NCBI RefSeq assembly: GCF_030010375.1
Contig: NZ_JASCRY010000004.1
Location: 124,001 to 188,000, forward strand
Direction: 5' to 3'
From: Flavobacterium yafengii
GTDB taxonomy: Bacteria; Bacteroidota; Bacteroidia; Flavobacteriales; Flavobacteriaceae
DNA: 64,000 nucleotides
Positions 35,951 through 44,825 of the stretch are shown piece by piece (the first letter of the stretch is position 1; each line of letters begins with the position of its first letter). The notes below the pieces were generated by a model. The model ran no database searches. It saw nothing but the letters and a program-made list of their open reading frames with translations, and was not told the origin of the DNA. The translations under genes were made by a program, and so were the position numbers.

Positions 35951-36862
35951 TTATTTAGATTTTAATTTTAAAATAGCGGGAAGAAACCGCTTAAACAACT
36001 TTAAAACTCCCGCTGATTTCAAAACTTTTTTAATCATCAAACCCGATTGATGGGTATTCGATTCTTTAATCGCTCGCAATCTGCTTTTTAAATCTTCATT
36101 TGATTTATAATATCTCGAAATTAGAACCAAAGAAAGTTGATGAAATTCTTCTTCTGACAAAAAAATTTTAAAATAGGCATAGGCTTTAAGCTGGTCTTCA
36201 TACAAACTTTTGGTCCTAGTTCTACTCTTTGGATTTTGTCTGTAAAAAGCCAATGGTTTGTCTAAAAAAATAGCCTTACGAGCCTTTTTGAAAACAGAAA
36301 CCCAAACAATCCAATCTTCTTGGGCAGTCATGTCTTCTGGAAATCGAATACTTTCAAATAGTGAAGCTTCAAAAAAACCACAATGGATTGGAATTGTAAA
36401 TGATGCTCCCCATTGATAAAGCAAGCCTTCAAAATTGAACAATTGTGGATTCAAATTACAGTATGGAATTGAAGCCTCAAAAGGATTATCAACAAACATT
36501 CTGAAATTTGAAATTACAATTTTTATGCCATCATCTGCATGAATCCGATTCAACGACAATTCCAATTTTTTTTCATCCAAAACATCATCCGAATCAAGAA
36601 ACTGTATATAATCGCCTTTTGCTTTTTCTATTGCTAAATTTCTAGAATTGCTGACTCCTCCATTTTCTTTATGCAAATAAACGAATCGACTATCTTTTGC
36701 TACCCATTTTTGGGCGATATAGTCTGTATCGTCTGAACTGCCATCATTGATAATCATACATTCCCAATTTTCATAGGTTTGGTCTAATACCGATTGCAAT
36801 GTGGCATCCAAAAATTGGGCTTGGTTGTAACAGGGAACTATGATGGAAACTAATGGGTTCAT
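35951..36862 (-). CDS. Glycosyltransferase family 2 (type B paralogue, copy 1)
   Basis: 303-aa GT-A enzyme. Opening VSIIVPCYNQAQFLDATLQSVLDQTYENWE and NDGSSDDTDYIAQKW form the nucleotide site; FLDSDDVLDE gives the DxD. The first ~90 residues match the genes at 37804 and 43946 closely, and their DNA around the start codon is almost the same, whereas the C-terminal halves differ. It overlaps the type A gene copy 2 by 4 bp. The C-terminus is basic and may touch the membrane. Acceptor and donor unknown. Confidence 0.86.
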   Translation of the reverse strand: MNPLVSIIVPCYNQAQFLDATLQSVLDQTYENWECMIINDGSSDDTDYIAQKWVAKDSRFVYLHKENGGVSNSRNLAIEKAKGDYIQFLDSDDVLDEKKLELSLNRIHADDGIKIVISNFRMFVDNPFEASIPYCNLNPQLFNFEGLLYQWGASFTIPIHCGFFEASLFESIRFPEDMTAQEDWIVWVSVFKKARKAIFLDKPLAFYRQNPKSRTRTKSLYEDQLKAYAYFKIFLSEEEFHQLSLVLISRYYKSNEDLKSRLRAIKESNTHQSGLMIKKVLKSAGVLKLFKRFLPAILKLKSK

Positions 36863-37761
36863 AAATTAAAAATACTGATTAAAAATCGCCTACAATATTT
36901 CAGAAACGAAGTTAGTTTAAAATACTTTAAATAGAATGGCATCAAAAACAACCATTCTTTTAAATTTAATTTTCTGCTTTTTTTTATTGCTCTTTCATAT
37001 TCCAACAACAATTCGATAAGTTGTGCTTTTTCAAATGCTTTTGATTTTTTTAAAATTAAATCTTTTAAAAATTGGATGGAAACTCCATTCTTTACATCTT
37101 CATTATCTAGTTTCCCTGTTATACTGCTACTCGAAATCCTGACAAACACAATAGCTTCATTTATGGAATAAATCGGCTTGTTCTCTGAAAAATCTATCCA
37201 AGCTTTATCGTCGCTGTGCCAAGCCAAGGGATAATTGCTAAATCCTTTTGACAAAAAAGATTCTTTTGAAAATACATATTCCGATAATGAACTTCTTGTT
37301 AATCCTTTTAATTTTCTAAAATAGGAATCAGTTGCTTTTTCCCTTTTGGGTTGCAAATAAGCTTCCGATATTTTTCCGGATTTTTGATTTACAATTTTGG
37401 TTGCAAAACGGACTACACTTGATTTTGTATTAAACGTATCATAATTTTTATGCCACGATGCTACAACTTCAATATCTAAGTAATCATCATCGCCCAAAAT
37501 CATGAGCCATTCTTGGTTGGCTGAAAGTGTGATACAACGCTCCCATTGTTGTGTCAATGAAGTACCTCCCAAATTAGCTTCAAATCGATGGTACACAAAA
37601 TCAAATTGACCTTTATACTTTTCCAACAAAGCTAGTGGAGGTTCTGGACTGGCATCATCGCCAATATAGACTTTAAATCGTTTATCGATTTGACTCGCTA
37701 ACGACTGCAAGGTCTCTTCGAAATAAACAAGCTTGTAATAAGGAATGATGATGGCTAGCAT
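36859..37761 (-). CDS. Glycosyltransferase family 2 (type A paralogue, copy 2)
   Basis: 300-aa GT-A enzyme, paralogue of the gene at 35029-35943. It opens with LAIIIPYYKLVYFEETLQSL, has GDDASPEPP, KYKGQFDFVYHRFEANLG, MILGDDDYLD as DxD region and LKGLTRSSLSEYVF. N-terminal 110 residues are nearly those of copy 1; the C-terminus has diverged. It is coupled to the type B gene by a 4-bp overlap. The repeated order of type A and type B genes points to duplication of a two-gene unit. Confidence 0.85.
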   Translation of the reverse strand: MLAIIIPYYKLVYFEETLQSLASQIDKRFKVYIGDDASPEPPLALLEKYKGQFDFVYHRFEANLGGTSLTQQWERCITLSANQEWLMILGDDDYLDIEVVASWHKNYDTFNTKSSVVRFATKIVNQKSGKISEAYLQPKREKATDSYFRKLKGLTRSSLSEYVFSKESFLSKGFSNYPLAWHSDDKAWIDFSENKPIYSINEAIVFVRISSSSITGKLDNEDVKNGVSIQFLKDLILKKSKAFEKAQLIELLLEYERAIKKSRKLNLKEWLFLMPFYLKYFKLTSFLKYCRRFLISIFNL

Positions 37762-37803
37762 TTGATCTTTTATTTTTTGAAAACAACATTACTTGTATTA
37801 TGA

Positions 37804-38646
37804 TTATTTCTTTTTATAAATACCAAAAAAAGAAAAACTAAAAAAAGTTTCACAAAACAAATCAATTACAAATTTTTCACTTTTTAAATTTGCTTCATTC
37901 TCTCTTTTTAACATGTTTAATTGATCATCCATGAACCAAAATGAACCAAACTGTTTAATAAAAAAATCAGCGTGTTTAATGCCTACATATTCCAAAATCT
38001 TTTGTTGATTTTTTTCTTCAATCATTTTTATCATAGAGACTTTTTTGACTCTGTAGTAAAAACCAACTTCATCTAGACATTTAACTAATCCCCTGTTTTT
38101 CAACATAGAAATCCAAAATTCCCAATCTTCCCACCCATAAATCATATTGATATCATAGCCTCCAACTCTTTCCCATTCATGTTTTCTAAAAAAAGTAGAA
38201 CAAAAAATCATATTTTGTCTAGCCAGTTCATAAAGAGAAAAATCCGGTAAAATCCAACTTCCTATTTCTCTACCAAATTTTTCAGCTTTGCAGTACACCA
38301 ATTGTAAGTTGGGATCTTCTTGAAAAGCTTTCATGGCCAATGAAGTGTATACATTTCCAATCTTATCATCAGCATCCAATGGAAGAATAAATTCTCCTTT
38401 TGCAATCGCTATCCCCGCATTCCTGGCACTACTTAATCCACCATTTTCTTTAAACACATATTTAAAACGAAAGTCTTTTTCTGCCCATTGCTTGGCAATA
38501 ATTTCCGTTTCATCTGGACTTCCATCATTCACAACAATACATTCCCAATTCGTATAAGTTTGATCTAATACAGACTGTAAAGCCTCGCCCAAATATTGGG
38601 CTTGGTTGTAACAGGGAACTATGATGGAGACTAAGGGGTTATTCAT
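37804..38646 (-). CDS. Glycosyltransferase family 2 (type B paralogue, copy 2)
   Basis: 280-aa GT-A enzyme. VSIIVPCYNQAQYLGEALQSV, NDGSPDETEIIAKQW and LPLDADDKIGN (DxD) are visible, and the base region is YGWEDWEFWISML. It shares its N-terminal ~95 residues with the genes at 35951 and 43946; the region after residue 130 differs. It ends 42 bp from the next gene and starts 1 bp after the end of the WcaA-like GT2 gene. Specificity unknown. Confidence 0.86.
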   Translation of the reverse strand: MNNPLVSIIVPCYNQAQYLGEALQSVLDQTYTNWECIVVNDGSPDETEIIAKQWAEKDFRFKYVFKENGGLSSARNAGIAIAKGEFILPLDADDKIGNVYTSLAMKAFQEDPNLQLVYCKAEKFGREIGSWILPDFSLYELARQNMIFCSTFFRKHEWERVGGYDINMIYGWEDWEFWISMLKNRGLVKCLDEVGFYYRVKKVSMIKMIEEKNQQKILEYVGIKHADFFIKQFGSFWFMDDQLNMLKRENEANLKSEKFVIDLFCETFFSFSFFGIYKKK

Positions 38647-38647
38647 T

Positions 38648-39430
38648 TTAAAACTTATTTAACAAGCCTAATTTAACCATCACCTTTATTTTTCTTGATT
38701 TTTTTAAGTTTGAAACCGTCTTTTTTAATTCAAATAAACTAATGACATCATTAACATAAGCCCGAAACTCTGAATTTAAAACCTTATGTTTTTCCTCTAC
38801 AATCAAGTTTTTATTTTGGAATTCCGAACTCAATCCGTCCAAATAAAAAGTTGATACGATCTCATTAATCTTTTTGTAAGAAGAATTAAATTTACAAATA
38901 CTTTCGATAAAAAATTTCCAATCAGAAACAATTCTCAAATTTTCATCATATAAACCAACTTTATCAAATAACGAAGCTTTGATAAAAGTTGCAGGATGAG
39001 GCAAAGTATCATTTACAAAATAAGAAAACAACAATTCTTCTGGGTACATTTTTACGAATTTTTTTTTGTTGTTGACCACATTAAGATTAAAATAGATAAT
39101 ATCTTCCAATCCCAAAAAAGAATGGTTTTGTTCCAGCACCTTATCCTCAAATAAATGATCCCCACTATTTAAAAATAACAAATACTCTCCGGTAGCTTTA
39201 ACAATGCCTTTGTTCATGGCATTGTAAATGCCTTTATCAGACTCACTAACCCAATAATCAATATTTTCGCTTTTACTTTCAATATAAGCCGCACTGCCAT
39301 CGGTAGAGCCGCCATCAATAATAACATATTCAAACTCTTGCCAAGTTTGATTCACTATGCTCTCTACGGTTCTTTTCAGCCCTTCGAGATTGTTATAGTT
39401 GATGGTGATGATGGTGATTTTTTTAGGCAT
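38648..39430 (-). CDS. Glycosyltransferase family 2 (WcaA-like)
   Basis: 260-aa GT-A enzyme of the type often found in colanic-acid-like loci. ITIITINYNNLEGLKRTVESIV and VIIDGGSTDGSAAYI are the nucleotide-binding segments, GIYNAMNKGI and LLFLNSGDHLFED cover the metal-binding region, where SGD replaces the usual DxD, as is common in this subgroup. The end GRKIKVMVKLG-like basic tail is short. It starts 40 bp after the FkbM gene at 39470 and ends 1 bp before the type B GT2. Donor unknown. Confidence 0.85.
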   Translation of the reverse strand: MPKKITIITINYNNLEGLKRTVESIVNQTWQEFEYVIIDGGSTDGSAAYIESKSENIDYWVSESDKGIYNAMNKGIVKATGEYLLFLNSGDHLFEDKVLEQNHSFLGLEDIIYFNLNVVNNKKKFVKMYPEELLFSYFVNDTLPHPATFIKASLFDKVGLYDENLRIVSDWKFFIESICKFNSSYKKINEIVSTFYLDGLSSEFQNKNLIVEEKHKVLNSEFRAYVNDVISLFELKKTVSNLKKSRKIKVMVKLGLLNKF

Positions 39431-39469
39431 CTTAGGTTTTACTATTTTGATAAATCTATTAAACTGCTT

Positions 39470-40360
39470 TTAATTTTTTATCGCTATCAAATTATTATAA
39501 GGGTAATATAATTTTTTTGTTTCTGCTATTAATTCTCCGTTTTTAATAGTATACCACACATATCCAAAAACTTGCATTAAATCATAAATCTCGTGTACTG
39601 CATAACCTGCATTGAAGGCATTTTCTTCAGTAAATTCAACCATTACAATTGGATTGTATTTTACAAGAAAATCTTTTCCTCCATATAAAACAAATTTTTC
39701 CCAACCCTCAACATCTATCTTCACTAATTTTATTTTGGATTTATCAATATCTTTCAACTCAATATCCAAGGTTGAAACAGGAACTCGAATCGAACTTTCT
39801 AATTTATTATCTTGGCTTGGCGCAAAGGAATTCCATGCATCATATCCATTTTGTGAGACAAAAAACGATAGGTTTCCAGAAGAATTAGACAGTCCAATAT
39901 TTCTAATGTCAATATTTTCAAATTTATTTAATTCAACATTTTCCTCTAAACGTTTAAAAGTTAAAGGAGAAGGTTCAAAACAAACTACTAGCCCATCAGC
40001 ACCAACTATTGGAGATGCTAACAATCCAAATAATCCAACATTAGCTCCTATATCAATGAATACATCTCCTTTTGCTAAAACAGAAGATAAATAATCCGTT
40101 TCTACTTTCTCAAAACCATCATATATTAATCTAGATAGAACACTATCTCTGTATAAATTTATTTTGACGTCATTATTTAATTTAAATTCAAAAAAATCAT
40201 TCCCTTTGAATAATTTATCCCAAGATTCATTTACTATTTTAGTAACTTTATCATCTTGTATTCTTTGAAAATCTCTCATTATTTTAGAGATTTTACCTGC
40301 AATATTGTAAAAAGGCCTTTTAAAAAAATTCTTATTCATTTTTATTATATTAATTATCAA
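39470..40360 (-). CDS. FkbM family methyltransferase
   Basis: 296-aa SAM-dependent methyltransferase. Motif I is DVFIDIGANVGLFGLLA (about residues 96-112), followed by CFEPSPLTFKRL and the FkbM signature KLVKIDVEGWEKFVL at about residues 208-222. The first 40 residues are basic and unlike the others. It overlaps the Wzt-like gene by 11 bp, so it is made together with the exporter ATPase. In some ABC-exported O-antigens a terminal methyl group ends chain growth and is read by Wzt; the tight coupling here makes that role worth considering (inference). Confidence 0.84.
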   Translation of the reverse strand: MIINIIKMNKNFFKRPFYNIAGKISKIMRDFQRIQDDKVTKIVNESWDKLFKGNDFFEFKLNNDVKINLYRDSVLSRLIYDGFEKVETDYLSSVLAKGDVFIDIGANVGLFGLLASPIVGADGLVVCFEPSPLTFKRLEENVELNKFENIDIRNIGLSNSSGNLSFFVSQNGYDAWNSFAPSQDNKLESSIRVPVSTLDIELKDIDKSKIKLVKIDVEGWEKFVLYGGKDFLVKYNPIVMVEFTEENAFNAGYAVHEIYDLMQVFGYVWYTIKNGELIAETKKLYYPYNNLIAIKN

Positions 40361-41639
40361 AATAGTGCCAATCCAATTGAGGCATTATAAATCCAGGTCT
40401 TGAATCAGTAAAAGCACTGTTTAGTCCATTAACATTAGTAATATTAAATTTGATCATCAAATTATCATCAAAAACAATCCACCTAATATTGTGGATACCA
40501 ATTGCTAATTTTATTCCGAATGAACCGTTTTTTAAAAAATTTTCTGGTATGGCAGTTCTAATGGCGTAGTTACCTTTTTTTACATTTTCAATTATATTTT
40601 CTACATCATCATGAAATGATCTAAAAATCACTACGCCTGAGGTTAAATCAATCAAATCAAAACCAATTCTTAAACCTAGAACGTCCTTGATAACGTTATA
40701 TTCCATACTAATGAAAATCTCTTTATTTGTATAAAAATTATTTTCTGATGAAAAATCTTGATGTACAGAAACACTTTTTAAAACAAAAAAATCATCAGTT
40801 TGATTTTGTATAAATTCATTTATTGCATTGTCATCATAATTGTCATTCTCCGAATTTAAATAAAATGCAATCCCCTCATCAACAGATCCTTCATAGAAAA
40901 CAGTACCATTTTGCAAAACAAGTAATCTAGTACACAAACTCTTCACCGCCGCCATATTATGACTCACAAACAAAACCGTTTTGCCCCCGCTACGCGAAAT
41001 ATCCTGCATCTTGCCAATGGCTTTTTTCTGGAATTCGGCATCACCAACTGCTAATACCTCATCAATCACCAAAATCTCTGGTTCGAGGAAAGCTGCCACA
41101 GCAAAAGCCAAACGTACCGTCATTCCGCTGCTGTAGCGCTTTACGGGGGTGTCTATATACCGCTCACAGCCCGAAAAATCGATAATTTCGGCAATCTTGG
41201 AGGCGATTTCTTTTTTGGTCATTCCCAGAATGGCTCCGTTCAAAAAGATGTTTTCGCGTCCTGTCATTTCGCCGTTAAAACCAGTACCTACTTCTAATAA
41301 AGAAGCCACACGACCTCCAAACTTAATGTTTCCTGTAGTGGGTGCAGTAACGCGGGATAATATTTTTAATAAAGTAGATTTTCCTGCACCGTTTTTACCA
41401 ATAATCCCTAAAACTTCTCCACGTTCCACTTCAAAGTTAATGTCTTGCAATGCCCAAACATAATCACTGGTTCCTTTGATCCTTCGGTCGTTGGTATCAC
41501 CAATTTTGAGATAAGGATTTTCCTTGCCTCGTATTTCGTGCCACCAGCGGTTCAGGTCATGACTCAGCGTGCCCGTACCTACCTTACCTAGGCGGTATTG
41601 CTTGGAGATGTTTTCGGCTTTAAGGATAATGTCTTTCAA
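40350..41639 (-). CDS. wzt: Polysaccharide ABC exporter ATPase with C-terminal glycan-binding-type domain (Wzt-like)
   Basis: ATPase of the O-antigen/capsule ABC exporter, 429 aa. The ATPase domain (about residues 1-250) has Walker A GKNGAGKST, signature YSSGMTVRLAF, Walker B LVIDEVLAVGD and H-loop FVSHNMAA; it contains the extra N-terminal segment (SHDLNRWWHEIRGKENP) typical of Wzt/TagH proteins. The last ~160 residues form a beta-rich Wzt_C-like domain, which in characterised systems binds the finished, end-modified chain. It pairs with the permease gene at 45797 although five genes lie between them. A TAACTTTG -7-like box is at 41692-41685. Confidence 0.9.
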   Translation of the reverse strand: MKDIILKAENISKQYRLGKVGTGTLSHDLNRWWHEIRGKENPYLKIGDTNDRRIKGTSDYVWALQDINFEVERGEVLGIIGKNGAGKSTLLKILSRVTAPTTGNIKFGGRVASLLEVGTGFNGEMTGRENIFLNGAILGMTKKEIASKIAEIIDFSGCERYIDTPVKRYSSGMTVRLAFAVAAFLEPEILVIDEVLAVGDAEFQKKAIGKMQDISRSGGKTVLFVSHNMAAVKSLCTRLLVLQNGTVFYEGSVDEGIAFYLNSENDNYDDNAINEFIQNQTDDFFVLKSVSVHQDFSSENNFYTNKEIFISMEYNVIKDVLGLRIGFDLIDLTSGVVIFRSFHDDVENIIENVKKGNYAIRTAIPENFLKNGSFGIKLAIGIHNIRWIVFDDNLMIKFNITNVNGLNSAFTDSRPGFIMPQLDWHYFDN

Positions 41640-41785
41640 AGGAGGGTTATTGAGTTAAACCATTTTACTACGAAGGCTAAGGCACAAAGTTATTTTATTT
41701 TTTCATATAGAAACATATTTAGCTGAAATGGAATCCTTTTATTTTGGATAAATAGTTAAAGGCCTAATTGGATATAATCCAAATA

Positions 41786-42820
41786 TTATAAATCATACCC
41801 CTGATCTTTATAACAATTTTCAAACAATTGGGTATATTTCAACCATTCATCATAATTACAATTAGGGTTGTTTTCATTTTTTAAATAATTAACGACACAA
41901 TTTACATTTAATTCATAATCCGTTTCGTCAAAATAACTTAAATCATTTTTAAACCATAATTTATTCATAAGAATATTAAATAACGTGGTGTCAAAATTTA
42001 CGCCTCTATTATCACCAAGTGAAGTATTATTAAAAGTAGTCTTAACATGTGGCTCTTTAGTAATACCAAAATAAAGTTCTCCATTATTTTTTAAATTATA
42101 GTTTACCGCACAGGAAAGTTGCTGATTTTCATTTAACTCGTCCTTAGCACTACCAACACAAATATTCCAGTACTTTAATTTATAAATAACCCCAGATATT
42201 ATATAAACATTATATAGATCCAAAATGTCATTATTGAAATTTAATTTGAAGTATTTAAATTTAAGTTTCTTGAAAATTTTAATAATTAGTTTATAAAAAT
42301 CAGAAGGCTGAAAAAGGAAATTGAATTTTTTGATTTTGCGTAGAAAAGATTTTGAATCATAAATATAAACACCCTCCATATGCTCTTTAAAAGGAAAACT
42401 AAATTTTTTTTTATTTAATATATTGAATTGCAAAAATTGCAAATTGTAATTATCAATGATTTTTTGAAGATTATCTAAATCAATTTTTTTAACAACAAAT
42501 TGGTCATCTTCCAAAATCAAGAAATAATCAAATGCAAAACTATTTACAACTTTATTCCAATCAGAATGAGGTAGTTTAACATAACTACTATCAGGTTTAC
42601 TATTTTCATAATTTCTTATAATAGCTGATTTTTCTTCATAATAAATTGTTTTTATTATTTTAACAGTGGGAAACTCATCATATAGTTTTTTCAGATACAC
42701 ATCTGGTGTTCCATCATCAACTATAGTTACATTATAATCTCCAACAATATTTTTATAAATGCTTTTTAAAGTAAAATGTAATAAATAGGGCCTGTTATAT
42801 GATTTTATTAATATATTCAT
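41786..42820 (-). CDS. Putative GT-A glycosyltransferase (GT2-like)
   Basis: 344 aa. It starts MNILIKSYNRPYLLHFTLKSIY with VTIVDDGTPDVYLKKLY, as in GT2 proteins, and FLILEDDQFVV near residue 100 gives a DxD-like EDDQ. The middle is lysine- and asparagine-rich (KKFNFLFQPSDFYKLIIKIFKKLKFKYFKLNF) and the C-terminal part is not recognised. The gene is very AT-rich and has spacers of over 100 bp on both sides, unlike the tightly packed neighbours, which suggests separate acquisition. It lies between the FkbM gene at 42930 and the Wzt-like gene. Substrates unknown. Confidence 0.65.
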   Translation of the reverse strand: MNILIKSYNRPYLLHFTLKSIYKNIVGDYNVTIVDDGTPDVYLKKLYDEFPTVKIIKTIYYEEKSAIIRNYENSKPDSSYVKLPHSDWNKVVNSFAFDYFLILEDDQFVVKKIDLDNLQKIIDNYNLQFLQFNILNKKKFSFPFKEHMEGVYIYDSKSFLRKIKKFNFLFQPSDFYKLIIKIFKKLKFKYFKLNFNNDILDLYNVYIISGVIYKLKYWNICVGSAKDELNENQQLSCAVNYNLKNNGELYFGITKEPHVKTTFNNTSLGDNRGVNFDTTLFNILMNKLWFKNDLSYFDETDYELNVNCVVNYLKNENNPNCNYDEWLKYTQLFENCYKDQGYDL

Positions 42821-42929
42821 TTTTCAATCAACTTTAGCTCATTAATACACCTTGATTTCCTATATCTATTAACATTATTGTAGAAGGAAATATTATCAAA
42901 ATCCACCATCAAATAATTAAGTTTACTTA

Positions 42930-43808
42930 TTATGGCTTTTTAAAGGCATATACAATTCCAGAAATGGGACAAATATTTTTAGAGATAATTTCAAATCCAG
43001 AATCCAACAATATTTTTTCAATTAATTGAGATCCTCTATCATGCCATTCAAGTAGTATTACATCAACCTGGTTAATCACTCCCGATTTATAAATATTATC
43101 AAATATTTCATATTCTGCCCCTTCACAATCTATTTTAAGAATTATTTTCTTGTCTTTTATATCATTCAAAATTTTACTTATCTCTATTGAAGCATCACAT
43201 ATTTGAACTTCTGTTTCAACAGCCTTTTCACTATTTGAACTTAATTTACTTCGAACCCCAACTTTTCCTTTTGAATCTTTATTGTATTTAAATGTGTCTC
43301 TATAATCTTCTTTTCCCAACCCTATATTTTTTATCCATTCAACTTTATGAATTTTATTATTTAGTGAAAGATTATATTGTGCTTGTTCAAAAGTACCCTT
43401 AACGGGTTCAAAAGCATAAATTTTTTCAACGTAATTTAACTTTGAAAAAAAAAGAGAACTTACACCAATATTGGCCCCAATATCTATTACAATAGATTTT
43501 GAATTCGTAATAAAATTATACTCGTTTTCAACAAAAACTTCAGTTAATATAAAAAACTCATCTGCGCTTTCAACATAAATCACCAAGTCTAAAAAACTCA
43601 CAAAAAAACCATCTTTGTGGGCTACCAAAGTTAAGTTTTTAAATTTTTCGTTTAATTTTAAAATATATTTTCTACAGTTAAAAAATAAATCAAGATTCCC
43701 CTTTATATTGAATTTATTTAAGAAAATCATTTCAGCTTGTTCAATTTTTCTCTTATTTTCAATTCTATAACCCAACTTATTTATTAGGTCGTATATTATT
43801 TTTTTCAT
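42930..43808 (-). CDS. FkbM family methyltransferase (paralogue of 44826-45710)
   Basis: 292-aa SAM-dependent methyltransferase. Motif I SIVIDIGANIGVSSLFF (about residues 105-121), FEPVKGTFEQAQYNL, and FkbM signature ILKIDCEGAEYEIFD (about residues 218-232). It is paralogous to the gene at 44826: both have a LGYxI start, the YVES.(D/E)EFFI segment, EIDCEGAEYEI, ILLEWHD(R/K)GS and a GxxYAFKK tail. AT-rich, with 110- to 140-bp spacers on both sides. A CAAATTTA (TAAATTTG) -7-like box lies at 43883-43890, about 75 bp upstream of the start, without a good -33 element. Confidence 0.85.
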   Translation of the reverse strand: MKKIIYDLINKLGYRIENKRKIEQAEMIFLNKFNIKGNLDLFFNCRKYILKLNEKFKNLTLVAHKDGFFVSFLDLVIYVESADEFFILTEVFVENEYNFITNSKSIVIDIGANIGVSSLFFSKLNYVEKIYAFEPVKGTFEQAQYNLSLNNKIHKVEWIKNIGLGKEDYRDTFKYNKDSKGKVGVRSKLSSNSEKAVETEVQICDASIEISKILNDIKDKKIILKIDCEGAEYEIFDNIYKSGVINQVDVILLEWHDRGSQLIEKILLDSGFEIISKNICPISGIVYAFKKP

Positions 43809-43945
43809 TATTAGTTTAATTACAAATATTCAAGTTCAAAACCAACTACAACTTTGGGTATCCAATTCTCTTCATTCACAGCCAAATTTAACAAAGCTAT
43901 TAAATTAACTAAAAGTTTTATATTTTTTTATTAAATCCATTTGTT

Positions 43946-44803
43946 TTATTTTTTAAAAAGATTCAAAAAAAACCATTTTACGCTTCGCAAAGGTTTCAAA
44001 ATTGCAGCCCCTAATTTGTAATCTATCGTGTTTCTGAATTTATTGATTTCCTCTTTTTCCAAATCAGAAGTCTTTAAAAACTGGTCTATCAAGGCTTCAT
44101 AATACGTGCAATAAATTTCCTTGTTCTTGATGTAAATGTATTTCTTGGTTTCGTTGTGTTTTCGGTTCATTCCGGCACTTCTGGAAACATTGCTCTGCCT
44201 GTAAAAAAACAGGACTTCTTCAATGATATGTACTTTCCATCCTAAGCCGCAAACTCTTAGATAAAATTCCCAATCTTCATAGCCGTTTTCCGGGTTTTCA
44301 TCGTATCCGCCCACTTGCTCCCAACAAGCTTTCCTGAAGAGTGATGAACCATTATTTACCCCATTATGAAACAAAAAATCAGTTACTGACTTCGCCGTTG
44401 ATTGGAACACACGCAATTGTTTTTCGGCTGTAAAATACCTGCCCCAACTGCTCACTATTCCCATTTCCGGATTATTGCCTAACACTACCAACGCTTTTTC
44501 AAGAAAAGTGGCTTCGTACTTGTCATCAGCATCCAGAGTAAGAATAAATTCTCCTTTTGCAGCTTTAATTCCTAAATTCCTGGCACTGCTCACGCCGCTA
44601 TTTTCTTTGTAAACATAAGCAAAACGAGAGTCCTTGGCTTCCCATTTTCGGGCCACTTCCTCCGTGTTATCAGGACTGCCATCATTAATTATAGTACATT
44701 CCCAATTAGTATGGGTTTGGTCAAACAACGATTGCAACGCTTCGTCCAGGTATTGAGCTTGGTTGTAGCAGGGAACTATGATGGATACTTTAGGCATTGG
44801 CAT
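43946..44803 (-). CDS. Glycosyltransferase family 2 (type B paralogue, copy 3)
   Basis: 285-aa GT-A enzyme. VSIIVPCYNQAQYLDEALQSLFDQT, NDGSPDNTEEVARKW, FILTLDADDKYEA (DxD) and NGYEDWEFYLRVCG (base region) are visible. It belongs with the genes at 35951 and 37804; the N-terminal half is nearly the same in all three, the rest differs. It sits between the two paralogous FkbM genes, 22 bp after 44826 and 137 bp before 42930. Specificity unknown. Confidence 0.86.
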   Translation of the reverse strand: MPMPKVSIIVPCYNQAQYLDEALQSLFDQTHTNWECTIINDGSPDNTEEVARKWEAKDSRFAYVYKENSGVSSARNLGIKAAKGEFILTLDADDKYEATFLEKALVVLGNNPEMGIVSSWGRYFTAEKQLRVFQSTAKSVTDFLFHNGVNNGSSLFRKACWEQVGGYDENPENGYEDWEFYLRVCGLGWKVHIIEEVLFFYRQSNVSRSAGMNRKHNETKKYIYIKNKEIYCTYYEALIDQFLKTSDLEKEEINKFRNTIDYKLGAAILKPLRSVKWFFLNLFKK

Positions 44804-44825
44804 ATACAGTTACAACTTCTTGTTT

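Noticed and set aside
39612..40094. 160-residue open frame on the plus strand
   Set aside because: It is the antisense of the FkbM gene at 39470-40360 and is low in recognisable motifs.
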